A DNA stretch of 64,000 nt from Tenacibaculum aquimarinum (GCF_022478115.1 NZ_JAKGSC010000006.1:1-64000); one strand, 5' to 3'. Numbered from the stretch's first letter, positions 9,368-18,827 are shown. The notes: generated from the sequence alone by a model not told the origin. Made by a program: numbers and translations.

Positions 9368-10198
9368 ATGAAAAAATTAATAGCCTTAGCCTTTATTTCA
9401 ATCTTATTTATTGAATGTAGTACGGTACCTATTACAGGAAGACAACGTATAAATTTTGTAAGTGATGCTCAGATCTTACCTTCAAGTTTTGCACAATATG
9501 CAGGGTTTCTAGAAGAAAATAAATTATCTACAGATGCAGCTATGACTAATGAAATAAAAACTGTAGGAAGAAATATTTCTGCCGCCGTAGATAGATTTAT
9601 GCGAGCAAATGGAATGCAAGCAGAAGCAAATGCATACCGTTGGGAATTTAACTTAATTGAAGATGAAACTGTTAATGCTTGGTGTATGCCAGGAGGAAAA
9701 GTAGTTTTTTATACAGGAATATTACCAATTTGTGATAATACAAATGGTGTTGCAGCTGTAATGGGGCACGAGGTTGCACATGCTTTTGCAAAACATGGTC
9801 AAGAACGTATGTCATCATCACAAATTCAACAATTAGGTGGTTTAGCTGTAGCTATTGGAACAAATGGAAATAAAAAATCTGAAATGTGGAATATGATTTA
9901 TGGAGTTGGTTCTCAACTTGGAATGTTAGCTTTTAGTAGAACACACGAAACAGAAGCAGATAGATTAGGTTTAGTTTTTATGATTATGGCTGGTTATGAT
10001 GGGCCAGAAGCTGCTGAAGTTTGGGTAAGAATGAGTGAAAGAGCTGGAAGTGGACAAGCACCACCAGAATTTATGAGTACGCACCCTTCTAATGAGTCAA
10101 GAATAAAAGACTTAAGAGCTTATTTACCAAAAGCAAGAGCATATGCAGAAAAGTTTAACAAACAAGGTACTGCTGGTAATACAAATACAACTAATTAA
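9368..10198 (+). CDS. M48 family zinc metallopeptidase, lipoprotein
   Basis: 276 residues. The lipobox LFIECS near residue 17 followed by TVPITGRQRINFV is typical of the LoiP/YcaL-like periplasmic M48 proteases of Gram-negative bacteria. The zinc site HEVAH is at about residues 134-138 and the third ligand is in THETEADRLG. It is expected to be anchored to the outer membrane facing the periplasm and to cleave misfolded envelope proteins. It is divergent from the hydrolase/msrB pair across 123 bases and is followed by a strong terminator, so it is a single-gene transcript. Confidence 0.95.
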   Translation: MKKLIALAFISILFIECSTVPITGRQRINFVSDAQILPSSFAQYAGFLEENKLSTDAAMTNEIKTVGRNISAAVDRFMRANGMQAEANAYRWEFNLIEDETVNAWCMPGGKVVFYTGILPICDNTNGVAAVMGHEVAHAFAKHGQERMSSSQIQQLGGLAVAIGTNGNKKSEMWNMIYGVGSQLGMLAFSRTHETEADRLGLVFMIMAGYDGPEAAEVWVRMSERAGSGQAPPEFMSTHPSNESRIKDLRAYLPKARAYAEKFNKQGTAGNTNTTN

Positions 10199-10226
10199 GT
10201 TAGAAAAATAGAATTACTATATTGCA

Positions 10227-10262
10227 AACCATTCTTAACTAAGTTAAGAATGGTTTTTTTTA
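10227..10262 (+). terminator. Terminator after the M48 protease
   Basis: Perfect 13-bp stem AACCATTCTTAAC / GTTAAGAATGGTT with loop TAA, then a run of T. Confidence 0.9.
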
Positions 10263-10301
10263 TAAATAGATTATTGTAACACAATTAACTACTTTCCTTT
10301 T

Positions 10302-11597
10302 ATGTTTAAAATAGGTGATAAAAAATTAATTAATGGTTGGGCCTTTTATGATTGGGCCAATTCTGTGTACTCTTTAGTTATTAGCACAGCTGTTTTTCCT
10401 TTGTATTATACAGCTATTACGGAAGGAGAAAAAGTATGGTTTTTCGGAATAGAGTGGGAGCATCCAGATAGTTTATATAGTTATGCACTGTCATTTTCAT
10501 TTTTAATTGTAGCACTTATTTCTCCAATTTTATCTGGTATTGCAGACTATACAGGAAGTAAGAAAAAATTCATGAAGTTTTTCTGTTGGATGGGCGGTTT
10601 ATCTGTAATGAGTTTGTACTTTTTTGATGGAATAGATACTGTTTGGGTTGGTATAATTTTCACCATTTTAGCAAGTATTGGTTTTTGGGCAAGTTTAGTT
10701 TTTTATAATGCCTATTTACCCGAAGTAGCGCTTCCAGAGCAACAAGATAGAGCAAGTGCAAAAGGTTTTATTTATGGATATGCTGGTTCTATAATTTTAT
10801 TGATTATCAATTTAATTCTAATACAAATGCCAGAAACTTTTGGAATAACAGCTGGTATGGCTTCTCGTATTTCTTTTGTAATGGTAGGTCTTTGGTGGAT
10901 TGGTTTTGCGCAAATTACTTTTAAACGTTTGCCAGATGATATTTATAACAAACAACCGGACAACGATTATATTTGGAAAGGTTTTAGAGAGTTAAAAATC
11001 GTTGCTAAAGAAGCAATGAATTATCCTACTTTAAAAAAGTTCTTAATTTCATTTTTCTTATTAAGTATTGGGGTACAAACTATAATTTTAATGGCAGCAA
11101 TCTTTGGTTCATCAGAATTAGGTTTGCCAGCTATGAATTTAATTATTACAATTTTATTAGTGCAAATTGTTGCTATAGCTGGTGCATTTATTTTCTCAAG
11201 ATTTTCAGAAAAATGGGGAAATATAACAGCTTTAAAAGTTACCATTGCAACTTGGATGTTGGTTTGCTTTGCAGCTTTTATGTTAGATAAAAACCAAGAA
11301 AATGTAGAAATGTATTTTTATGGATTAGGAGTTTTACTAGGCTTAGTTCAAGGAGCAATACAATCTTTAACACGTTCTACCTATTCTAAATTATTACCAG
11401 AAACAGAAGATCATGCAACGTATTTTAGTTTTTACGATGTAACAGAAAAAATAGCAATTGTCTTAGGAACTTTTGTATATGGATTTTTATATTCACTAAC
11501 TAATTCTATGCAATGGTCTGTATTGTGTATGGCAATTTTCTTTTTAGCATCGTTTATTATTTTAAGTACAATGAAAAAAACTAAGTATGTTGAATAA
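10302..11597 (+). CDS. MFS transporter (UMF1/Atg22-like family)
   Basis: 431 residues with about 12 hydrophobic helices. The opening KLINGWAFYDWANSVYSLVISTAVFPLYY is the signature of the UMF1 (unknown major facilitator 1) family, related to yeast Atg22, a vacuolar amino-acid effluxer. Other family-like stretches are SPILSGIADYTGSKKKFM and LVQGAIQSLTRSTYSKLLPE. It is an inner-membrane transporter; the substrate in bacteria is not established. A bidirectional terminator follows. Confidence 0.92.
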   Translation: MFKIGDKKLINGWAFYDWANSVYSLVISTAVFPLYYTAITEGEKVWFFGIEWEHPDSLYSYALSFSFLIVALISPILSGIADYTGSKKKFMKFFCWMGGLSVMSLYFFDGIDTVWVGIIFTILASIGFWASLVFYNAYLPEVALPEQQDRASAKGFIYGYAGSIILLIINLILIQMPETFGITAGMASRISFVMVGLWWIGFAQITFKRLPDDIYNKQPDNDYIWKGFRELKIVAKEAMNYPTLKKFLISFFLLSIGVQTIILMAAIFGSSELGLPAMNLIITILLVQIVAIAGAFIFSRFSEKWGNITALKVTIATWMLVCFAAFMLDKNQENVEMYFYGLGVLLGLVQGAIQSLTRSTYSKLLPETEDHATYFSFYDVTEKIAIVLGTFVYGFLYSLTNSMQWSVLCMAIFFLASFIILSTMKKTKYVE

Positions 11598-11618
11598 GAC
11601 TATAAAATTATAAAGCAT

Positions 11619-11653
11619 AAAAAAACTCGCAACAAACGTTGCGAGTTTTTTTA
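11619..11653. terminator. Bidirectional terminator between the MFS gene and the PPIase gene
   Basis: Stem ACTCGCAAC / GTTGCGAGT with loop AAAC, an A run on the left and T run on the right, so it can serve both convergent genes. Confidence 0.88.
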
Positions 11654-11710
11654 TAAATCAATTTTCTGAATATCTAATAATCCAGAAGTCTAATTATCTA
11701 GTAATTCAAA

Positions 11711-12640
11711 TTACTTAACATCCATTAATTCAACATCAAAAATAAGTGTTGCATTTGGAGGTATAACACCACCAGCACCAGTTTCTCCGTATGCTAAATT
11801 AGAAGGGATTACAAAACGAGCTTTATCTCCAACTTGTAATAATTGAATTCCTTCATCCCAACCAGAAATTACTTGACCAACACCAACATTAAAATCAATT
11901 GGTTGCTTACGTTTGTAAGAAGAATCAAAAACAGTACCGTCTAATAATTGACCTTTATAATGTACAGAAACACCAGCACCTTTTGTAGCTTGTTTTCCTT
12001 CACCTTTTTGTAAAATTTGGTAACGTAAACCACTTTTAGTTTCTTCATAACCAGCAGCAACAGAGTCTAATAATTCTTTCTGTTTCGCTTTCTCTTCAGC
12101 TTCACGTTTTTCACGAGATCCTTCAAAAGTTCTAAATGCTTCAACAGCATTAAACGCTTCAGCATCGCTACCAACTCTAATAATTTCAACACTCATGTCA
12201 TCACCTTGAGCAACAGCATCAACAATATCTTGTCCTTCAACAACACTTCCAAAAACAGTATGTTTACCGTCTAACCAAGGAGTTGCAATGTGGGTAATAA
12301 AAAACTGAGAACCATTTGTTCCAGGTCCTGCATTTGCCATAGATAATTTTCCAGGCGCATCGTGTTTTAAATCAGCATGAATTTCATCATCAAATTTATA
12401 ACCAGGATTTCCTGTTCCAGTTCCTTGTGGACAACCACCTTGAATCATAAAATCCGGAATTACTCTATGAAATTTTAATCCGTTATAATAAGGAGTTCCT
12501 TGAGGTTTTGCATCATTTTCTAAGTTTCCTTCCGCCAAGGCAACAAAGTTACCAACCGTTCCAGGAGTTTTTTCTTCTTCTAATTTTACTAAAATATCAC
12601 CTTTAGATGTGATAAATTTTGCGTAGATTCCGTTATTCAT
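11711..12640 (-). CDS. Cyclophilin-FKBP fusion peptidyl-prolyl cis-trans isomerase
   Basis: 309 residues joining two unrelated PPIase folds. Residues about 1-170 are a cyclophilin ([44 protein letters not shown]). A charged linker (about 172-200, [14 protein letters not shown]) is followed by an FKBP domain to the end ([51 protein letters not shown] split by normal family spacing, ending DVELMDVK). No signal peptide is visible, so it probably acts in the cytoplasm on nascent or folded chains. The upstream gap carries a copy of the dispersed repeat. All key residues appear intact. Confidence 0.95.
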   Translation of the reverse strand: MNNGIYAKFITSKGDILVKLEEEKTPGTVGNFVALAEGNLENDAKPQGTPYYNGLKFHRVIPDFMIQGGCPQGTGTGNPGYKFDDEIHADLKHDAPGKLSMANAGPGTNGSQFFITHIATPWLDGKHTVFGSVVEGQDIVDAVAQGDDMSVEIIRVGSDAEAFNAVEAFRTFEGSREKREAEEKAKQKELLDSVAAGYEETKSGLRYQILQKGEGKQATKGAGVSVHYKGQLLDGTVFDSSYKRKQPIDFNVGVGQVISGWDEGIQLLQVGDKARFVIPSNLAYGETGAGGVIPPNATLIFDVELMDVK

Positions 12641-12670
12641 TGTTCTCTTATTTACTATTTATTTTATTTT

Positions 12671-12771
12671 CTTGTGCTGAACTTGTTTCAGTATTTTGGG
12701 CGCTCGAGCGGGCTTTTCGTTATATCTTTTACTCATTCTTCGTAAAAGGATGCCACTTCAATCCCTAGCGC
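12671..12771 (+). repeat. Dispersed structured repeat, copy A (with an abutting second hairpin repeat)
   Basis: The core at 12698-12771 begins GGGCGCT, continues CGGGCTTTTCG and TATATCTTTT, has a short tip, then AAAAGGATGCCACTTCAATC and ends CCTAGCGC. Terminal GCGCT/AGCGC and internal ATCTTTT/AAAAGGAT blocks pair into one long imperfect hairpin. A separate hairpin CTGAA-CTTGT-TTCAG (12677-12691) abuts its left side. It sits in the gap between two minus-strand genes, 4 bases past a stop codon. Four related copies occur elsewhere in the window. Confidence 0.75.
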
Positions 12772-12775
12772 AAAT

Positions 12776-14371
12776 TTAGTTCTTTACTTTTAAAGTAGAT
12801 AGGTTAAAACTTAAACCAACACTTATCATATTAGAATTCACATTTCCAAATGGCGAATAATATTTACCACCAGAAGCTAAAATTGAAATCCTATTATTTA
12901 CATCATAACTTAAACCAATTGCAGGTTTAACAATTATACCTTCATCTGTATCTATACCTGCGCCTCCACCAGCTCCAGCCATAAATTCAGCAAAAGCACG
13001 CATTTTAGCATCTAAAAATCTAGGACTGTAAACTCCTAAACCAACCATTCCGTGTGCATAACCACCAGAACGACCACTGTAAGCAAAACTAGCTTCACCA
13101 GTTACGTACAGCCATTTATTAAAATCGAAACTTCCTTTTAAGGCAATCAGTTGTAAATCTATTGCTGTGGCGTTAAAAACATCATCAGTTTTGGCAACAC
13201 CAAAATAACTCTGATTTTGAATTTCTAAACGTATTCCTTGTGTAGAAAAAGTAGTTTCTTCTTTTGAGTTTGTACCGCCGTTTAAGCCATAATATTTTAT
13301 ACCGCCACCTAAAGTGTAAGCTTCTAAATCACCAGCAATGGCTCTGTAATAACCACCGTGAGCGCTAAACGCTAAATTTTTACTTAGTTTTAAATCAAAT
13401 CCTGCAGAAGGGTAAATCATTAATCCGCCTTCTGGAGCAACACGTCCACCAGCAGCACCAATTGCTAATTTTCCAAAAACATTTAGTCTTTCAGATTGAT
13501 AAGGATGATAACCAGCACCTAAAAATAAATCCATAAATCCGGCACGTAACCCTTTGTAAATAGCATCTGTATGTGCAAAAATAAAAGTATTATCACTTAC
13601 ATACTTTTGATATTCAAAGCCTAAAACGTACAATGTTTCAGTTAAAGGATCTCCGTTATCTTTTTTAGAATTTCCTCTAGGAAAAAAGAAATCGAAACGT
13701 ACTTGTTGTGCATTTTTAATTGTAGGTTTACTCCAGAAGTTATCCGAAGAAATGTTATTTGTTATAAAAGTTTGTTGTGCTTTGTCATAATCGGTAAAAC
13801 GTAAAACACTTGGTATTTCAACAAAAAAGGAAACCGAATTACTTTTTATTTCTCCTGAATAAAAATTTATATGGCTGTATTGTATTCCGAAAGAGTAGTT
13901 GTTTTTCTTATACTGTAAACCAATATTTGGATTTATAAAACCACCATCATTTATTAAATATCTATAACCGCCACCGCCACCAAAATGGAAGTTAGCATCA
14001 AAATATAAGTTTTTATACAATTGTTTATTTACTCCTAATTCTGCTCCCAAAGTAAATAAACCACCTTGATCTCCAGTAATTGCGGCATGAAATGCAACAC
14101 CACCATACAACCAATTGTTAAACGGAATTTGATAATGCAAACCCATTAATCCCATAGTTCCATCTAAACCTGGAAATTTTTCAGTAGGCATTTCAACCGG
14201 AATAAAGTTTATACGTACTTTATTGTTAAATTCTGTACCTTTTAAAGTTGACAAATCTTGCCCAAAAGAGAAAAAAGAAAAGAGAAAAAAGAGAAGAGAG
14301 GTAATAAAATACTTCTTTCTTGTTTCTTGCCTTTTGTTTCTTATATCTTTTGTTTTGCTATTCAAATTCAC
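12776..14371 (-). CDS. Putative outer-membrane beta-barrel protein
   Basis: 531 residues. A signal-peptide core (FITSLLFFLFSFFSFGQ) follows an unusually long charged stretch of about 20 residues (RNKRQETRKKY). The rest is a run of amphipathic beta strands rich in Gly, Tyr and Phe (FGGGGGYRYL, AFSAHGGYYRAIAGDLEAYTLGGGIKYYG) ending with a strand terminating SLKVKN. The family is not recognised. The start lies 14 bases inside the end of prfC, and no other ATG precedes the hydrophobic core, so either this start or a rare one is used. The region is a polypurine/polypyrimidine tract. Function unknown. Confidence 0.75.
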   Translation of the reverse strand: MNLNSKTKDIRNKRQETRKKYFITSLLFFLFSFFSFGQDLSTLKGTEFNNKVRINFIPVEMPTEKFPGLDGTMGLMGLHYQIPFNNWLYGGVAFHAAITGDQGGLFTLGAELGVNKQLYKNLYFDANFHFGGGGGYRYLINDGGFINPNIGLQYKKNNYSFGIQYSHINFYSGEIKSNSVSFFVEIPSVLRFTDYDKAQQTFITNNISSDNFWSKPTIKNAQQVRFDFFFPRGNSKKDNGDPLTETLYVLGFEYQKYVSDNTFIFAHTDAIYKGLRAGFMDLFLGAGYHPYQSERLNVFGKLAIGAAGGRVAPEGGLMIYPSAGFDLKLSKNLAFSAHGGYYRAIAGDLEAYTLGGGIKYYGLNGGTNSKEETTFSTQGIRLEIQNQSYFGVAKTDDVFNATAIDLQLIALKGSFDFNKWLYVTGEASFAYSGRSGGYAHGMVGLGVYSPRFLDAKMRAFAEFMAGAGGGAGIDTDEGIIVKPAIGLSYDVNNRISILASGGKYYSPFGNVNSNMISVGLSFNLSTLKVKN

Positions 14372-15947
14372 TTGTAAAATGTAGTTTTACCGTTGGATAT
14401 TTACTTTGTGTCATTTGGATAGTAAAAGCAGAATCAGCTAAAAAGACCAACTTACCTTCTTTATCTTTTGCTAAATAACGCTGTTTAACACGCTTAAATT
14501 CTTTAAATTCTTCGTTTTTAGGATCTTCTGGTTGTACCCAACAAGCTTTGTGAACAGAAATGTTTTCATAGGTACATTTTGCACCATATTCATGTTCTAA
14601 TCTATATTGTATTACTTCATATTGAAGCGCTCCAACAGTACCAACAATTTTTCTACCGTTCATATCCATGGTAAATAATTGCGCTACACCTTCATCCATT
14701 AATTGATCTAAACCTTTATACAATTGTTTAGCCTTCATTGGATCTGCGTTGTTTACATAACGGAAGTGTTCTGGAGAAAAACTTGGAATTCCTTTAAAGT
14801 TTAATTGTTCTCCTTCAGTTAAAGTATCACCAATTTTAAAGTTTCCAGTATCGTGTAAACCAACAATATCTCCTGGAAAAGATTCGTCTACAATCTCTTT
14901 CTTTTCAGCAAAGAAAGCATTTGGACTAGAAAATTTTACTTTTTTACCATTTCTAACATGTAAATATGGAGCATTTCTTTTAAAAGTTCCCGATACAATT
15001 TTTACAAACGCTAAACGGTCTCTGTGTTTAGGATCCATATTTGCGTGAATCTTAAAAACAAATCCTGTAAGTTTTTCTTCTTTAGAATCTACTAAGCGTT
15101 CTTCTGCTTTTTTAGGTTGCGGCGTTGGTGCAATTTCTATAAATGCATCCAATAATTCTTTTACACCAAAATTGTTTAAAGCTGAACCAAAAAATACAGG
15201 TTGTAAATCTCCTGTTAAATATTCATCTTGGTTAAAATCAGGATAAACTTCCTCAATTAATTCTATTTCTTCTCGTAAAGTATTTGCAGCAGTTTCACCG
15301 ACAATTTTATCTAATTCTGGGTTAGAAAGATCGTTAAACTCAATTCCTTCAGATATGGTTTGTTTGTTTTCAGCAGAAAAAAGATTTAGTTTCTTTTCCC
15401 AAATATTATAAATTCCTTTAAAGTCGTAACCCATTCCAATAGGAAAACTCATTGGCGTAACTGTTAAGCCTAACTTTTGCTCAACTTCATCCAGTAAATC
15501 AAAGGCATCTTTTCCTTCTCTATCTAATTTATTGATAAAAACAAGCATTGGAATTTTACGCATTCTACAAACTTCCACCAATTTTTCGGTTTGTGGTTCT
15601 ACACCTTTAGCAACATCAATTACAACAATAACACTATCTACAGCAGTTAAAGTTCTAAATGTATCTTCAGCAAAATCTTTGTGACCAGGCGTATCTAGAA
15701 TGTTAATTTTTTTGTCTTTATAGATAAAAGCTAATACCGAAGTAGCAACAGAAATTCCACGCTGACGCTCAATTTCCATAAAATCGGAAGTTGCTCCTTT
15801 TTTAATTTTATTGTTTTTTACGGCTCCTGCTTCCTGAATGGCACCACCAAAAAGTAATAATTTTTCTGTTAAAGTAGTTTTACCAGCATCTGGGTGAGAG
15901 ATAATTCCGAAAGTTCTTCGTTTTTGTATTTCTTGTAAAAAAGACAT
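14358..15947 (-). CDS. prfC: Peptide chain release factor 3
   Basis: 529 residues, typical for RF3. It is a translational GTPase that recycles RF1/RF2 from the ribosome after termination. G motifs are SHPDAGKTTLTEKLL, RGISVATSV, DTPGHKDFAEDTFRTL and FINKLDREG; the C-terminal region has NGRKIVGTVGALQYEVIQYRLEHEYGA split across normal family positions. A good promoter lies upstream. Its 3' end overlaps the following outer-membrane gene by 14 bases. Confidence 0.97.
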   Translation of the reverse strand: MSFLQEIQKRRTFGIISHPDAGKTTLTEKLLLFGGAIQEAGAVKNNKIKKGATSDFMEIERQRGISVATSVLAFIYKDKKINILDTPGHKDFAEDTFRTLTAVDSVIVVIDVAKGVEPQTEKLVEVCRMRKIPMLVFINKLDREGKDAFDLLDEVEQKLGLTVTPMSFPIGMGYDFKGIYNIWEKKLNLFSAENKQTISEGIEFNDLSNPELDKIVGETAANTLREEIELIEEVYPDFNQDEYLTGDLQPVFFGSALNNFGVKELLDAFIEIAPTPQPKKAEERLVDSKEEKLTGFVFKIHANMDPKHRDRLAFVKIVSGTFKRNAPYLHVRNGKKVKFSSPNAFFAEKKEIVDESFPGDIVGLHDTGNFKIGDTLTEGEQLNFKGIPSFSPEHFRYVNNADPMKAKQLYKGLDQLMDEGVAQLFTMDMNGRKIVGTVGALQYEVIQYRLEHEYGAKCTYENISVHKACWVQPEDPKNEEFKEFKRVKQRYLAKDKEGKLVFLADSAFTIQMTQSKYPTVKLHFTSEFE

Positions 15948-15964
15948 GTATAAAAATTAGTGTG

Positions 15965-15995
15965 CAAAGATACGATTTACAAGTGCAATTATCAA
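15965..15995 (-). promoter_or_regulatory. Promoter of prfC
   Basis: On the minus strand TTG, a 20-base spacer and TATCTTTG match the Bacteroidetes -33/-7 pattern. The -7 box ends 17 bases before the start codon. Confidence 0.55.
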
Positions 15996-16696
15996 TCTAA
16001 AATCTCAACTTTCATAGGAATGTCATCTTCTGGCCATTCTCCAGGACCAACTTCTACATTTGCAATTTTATTTATTGTAGAAAACCCGGAAATAACGTGT
16101 CCAAAAACAGTATGTTCATTATTTAAATGATGTGCTCCATTTCTGTTCTGAACTATATAAAATTCAAATGGAGTAGAGAGTTTATTTGGATTGTCATCCC
16201 ATTCTCTGGCAGAAGCTAAAGCGCCATATCTATGCCTTCTGTTTTTTCTGAATTCAGGTTTTAATAAGTAGTTTTCGTATTTATAACGAGTTTTCGATTT
16301 TTTAAAATCTTCAGAATCACCTCCTTGAATAACAAAGTCTTTGGCAACTCTATAAAACACTGTATTATCAAAATAACCAATTTTTGTTAAGAAAATAAAA
16401 CTTGCTCTGTGTATAGGAGTATCGTTGTAAAGCTGTAATTTAATATTACCAAAACTGGTTTTTATTAAAACTTTAGTTTCTTTATTTTGGTTTCCGTAGG
16501 CTGTTAAAAATTGTTCGGTATTTTTTCTGTTTAGAGAATCCCACGATTTTTCTTCAACCTCAAGAACTCTCTTTGTTTCTTTTTTAGGTAATACTATCGT
16601 TTTAGTTTCGCTCTCTTTTTCAGTTTTTTTCTCACTGCTACAACTTGTTGATACTACAATGATTAATAAAAGAAGTATAAGTTTTAATAATTTCAT
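15992..16696 (-). CDS. Cyclophilin-type peptidyl-prolyl isomerase, lipoprotein
   Basis: 234 residues. A signal peptide with lipobox (VVSTSCSSEKK, Cys near residue 19) and a charged linker precede a cyclophilin domain (VFYRVAKDFVIQGGDSEDF, NNEHTVFGHVISGFSTINKIA). Compared with standard cyclophilins the central segment is rewritten (KPEFRKNRRHRYGALASARE), as in the envelope forms of flavobacteria. It probably assists folding of exported proteins in the periplasm. It is transcribed away from idi. Confidence 0.9.
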   Translation of the reverse strand: MKLLKLILLLLIIVVSTSCSSEKKTEKESETKTIVLPKKETKRVLEVEEKSWDSLNRKNTEQFLTAYGNQNKETKVLIKTSFGNIKLQLYNDTPIHRASFIFLTKIGYFDNTVFYRVAKDFVIQGGDSEDFKKSKTRYKYENYLLKPEFRKNRRHRYGALASAREWDDNPNKLSTPFEFYIVQNRNGAHHLNNEHTVFGHVISGFSTINKIANVEVGPGEWPEDDIPMKVEILD

Positions 16697-16754
16697 ATAA
16701 AAGATAAGCTACAATTTCGATAGGCAAATATAAATAACTATGGACTGATTTTTG

Positions 16755-16762
16755 TAAGTTTG
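16755..16762 (+). promoter_or_regulatory. -7 box of the idi operon
   Basis: TAAGTTTG matches TAnnTTTG, 16 bases before the idi start codon. The -33 element is not obvious. Confidence 0.4.
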
Positions 16763-16778
16763 CGTTTCATATTTTAGT

Positions 16779-17303
16779 ATGCAAGAAGAACAGGTAATTT
16801 TAGTAGATAAAGACGATAATCAAATTGGATTAATGCCAAAGATGGAAGCGCACGAAAAAGCGTTATTACATAGAGCATTTTCAGTTTTTACTTTTAATGA
16901 TAAAGGAGAATTACTTTTGCAACAAAGAGCTGCAGAAAAATACCATTCGCCTTTATTATGGACAAATACATGTTGCTCTCATCAACGAGATGGAGAAACA
17001 AATTTGGAAGCAGGGAAACGTCGTTTACAAGAAGAAATGGGTTTTGTTTGTGAATTAAAAGAGATTTTTTCATTCATTTATAAAGCACCGTTTGATAATG
17101 GTTTAACGGAACACGAATTAGATCATGTAATGATTGGTAGTTATAACGACAAACCAATTATAAATAAAGAAGAAGTTCAAGCTTATAAATGGATGACTTT
17201 AGAAGCTGTTAAAAAAGATATGGAAGAAAATCCACAAGAATACACAGCTTGGTTTAAAATTATTTTTGAAAAATCTTACAATAAATTAACACAATATGCC
17301 TAA
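16779..17303 (+). CDS. idi: Isopentenyl-diphosphate delta-isomerase
   Basis: 174 residues, type 1 (Nudix-fold) enzyme that interconverts IPP and DMAPP for isoprenoids such as menaquinone and carotenoids. Visible are LLQQRAAEKYHSPLLWTNTCCSHQR (metal and catalytic Cys region, here interrupted only for naming), the Nudix-like box EAGKRRLQEEMG and ELDHVMIG. It overlaps queD by 8 bases and heads a unit idi-queD-manA. Confidence 0.96.
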   Translation: MQEEQVILVDKDDNQIGLMPKMEAHEKALLHRAFSVFTFNDKGELLLQQRAAEKYHSPLLWTNTCCSHQRDGETNLEAGKRRLQEEMGFVCELKEIFSFIYKAPFDNGLTEHELDHVMIGSYNDKPIINKEEVQAYKWMTLEAVKKDMEENPQEYTAWFKIIFEKSYNKLTQYA

Positions 17304-17709
17304 AGTTACTGTACATAGAAAAGCACATTTTAATGCTGCGCATAGGCTGTATAGAAAAGATTGGTCTGACGCTAAAAATAATGAGGTTTTTGGCAAGTGT
17401 AGCAATCCTAATTTTCATGGGCACAATTATGAATTAATTGTTTCTTTAACCGGAGAAATAGACCAAGAAACAGGTTTTGTGTACGATTTAGGTAAACTTA
17501 GAGAACTTATTAAGAAAGAAGTTGAAGACTCTTTAGATCATAAAAATTTAAACATAGAAGTAGCAGAGTTTAAAGACTTAAACCCAACAGCAGAGAATAT
17601 TTCTGTTGTAATTTATAATAAGTTGAAGAAACACTTACCTACAAATTTAAAGATCGAAATTACATTGTATGAAACTCAAAGAAACTTTGTAAGCTATAAG
17701 GGAGAATAA
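17296..17709 (+). CDS. queD: 6-carboxytetrahydropterin synthase family protein (QueD/PTPS)
   Basis: 137 residues. The zinc-binding histidines are visible in HFNAAHRL and NFHGHNYEL, the catalytic Cys in FGKCSNPNFHG, and the C-terminal LYETQRNFVSY matches the PTPS fold. QueD makes 6-carboxytetrahydropterin for queuosine. A true 6-pyruvoyltetrahydropterin synthase cannot be excluded from sequence alone. It overlaps idi by 8 bases and is followed without a gap by manA (TAA then ATG). Confidence 0.9.
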   Translation: MPKVTVHRKAHFNAAHRLYRKDWSDAKNNEVFGKCSNPNFHGHNYELIVSLTGEIDQETGFVYDLGKLRELIKKEVEDSLDHKNLNIEVAEFKDLNPTAENISVVIYNKLKKHLPTNLKIEITLYETQRNFVSYKGE

Positions 17710-18696
17710 ATGACAGGTATTAATCAACTATTAAAATTTACACCAATTCTTAAAGAAAAAATTTGGGGAGGAGAAAAATTAATTTCTATGCTCAACAAAG
17801 TTTCTGATAAAAAAAACATTGGAGAAAGTTGGGAAATTTCTGATGTAGAAGAAGATGTTTCTGTTGTTGCTAATGGGGCTTTTAAAGGAGAGAGTTTAAA
17901 AGACTTAATAGTTAAGTTTAAAGGAGATTTAGTTGGAAATAAAGTTTATAATCAATTTGGAGAAAAATTTCCGCTTCTAATAAAATTTATTGATGCTAAA
18001 GAAGCATTAAGTATACAATTACACCCAAATGATAAACTTGCAAAAGAACGTCATAATTCTTTTGGTAAAACAGAAATGTGGTACATAATGCAAGCCGATA
18101 AATTTGGGAATTTAGTTGTTGGTTTTAAAAAAGACACAAATAAAGAAAAGTATTTATATCACCTCAAAAATAAATCGCTTTTAAGTATTTTAAATGTAGA
18201 TGAAGTTAAAAAAGGCGATGTATATTTTATTCCAACTGGTAGAGTACATGCAATTGGAGCAGGCGTTTTATTAGCTGAAGTACAACAAACTTCGGATATT
18301 ACTTATCGAGTTTATGATTGGGATAGAAAGGATGAAGCAGGAAAATATAGAGATTTACATACAGAACAGGCATTAGACGCTATAGATTACACTTCTCAAA
18401 AACCTTATAAAACTAAATATAAAAAGAAAGATAATGAAGCCAAAGAGTTGGTTTCTTGTCCGTTTTTTACAACAAATATTATTTCGTTAAAAGAGCAGAC
18501 TAAACTTGCTTTAAATCATATAGATAAAGATAGTTTTGTAATTTATATGTGTGTTGAAGGTGCCGTTGAGTTTTTAGTAGATAATAAATCTGAAAACCTA
18601 AAAATGGGTGAAACTTTACTTGTACCAGCTTGTATTAAAGAACTTGTTATTCAATCAGAAATAAAATCTGAATTGTTGGAAGTTTTTATAAAGTAA
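17710..18696 (+). CDS. manA: Type I mannose-6-phosphate isomerase
   Basis: 328 residues. This zinc cupin enzyme interconverts mannose-6-P and fructose-6-P for mannose use and nucleotide-sugar synthesis. Motifs: FTPILKEKIWGGEKL, SIQLHPNDKLA (zinc ligands), GKTEMWYIM and FIPTGRVHAIGAGVLLAEVQ. It is the short type common in Bacteroidetes and Firmicutes. The ATG directly abuts the queD stop codon. Confidence 0.95.
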   Translation: MTGINQLLKFTPILKEKIWGGEKLISMLNKVSDKKNIGESWEISDVEEDVSVVANGAFKGESLKDLIVKFKGDLVGNKVYNQFGEKFPLLIKFIDAKEALSIQLHPNDKLAKERHNSFGKTEMWYIMQADKFGNLVVGFKKDTNKEKYLYHLKNKSLLSILNVDEVKKGDVYFIPTGRVHAIGAGVLLAEVQQTSDITYRVYDWDRKDEAGKYRDLHTEQALDAIDYTSQKPYKTKYKKKDNEAKELVSCPFFTTNIISLKEQTKLALNHIDKDSFVIYMCVEGAVEFLVDNKSENLKMGETLLVPACIKELVIQSEIKSELLEVFIK

Positions 18697-18796
18697 TTAT
18701 TTATAGCTTCTTACCTCTAATTTTTCCATTAACGTATTAATATACATTGCTGCATAATTGACTTTATTTTGGGTAAAATCAGAATTTATAAATATG

Positions 18797-18804
18797 TATC
18801 TTTG
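18797..18804 (+). promoter_or_regulatory. -7 box of the kdsB operon
   Basis: TATCTTTG matches TAnnTTTG, 23 bases before the kdsB start. The nearest upstream TTTG is 25 bases away, longer than usual. Confidence 0.45.
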
Positions 18805-18827
18805 AGTCTAATTTTTTATCATTCTTT

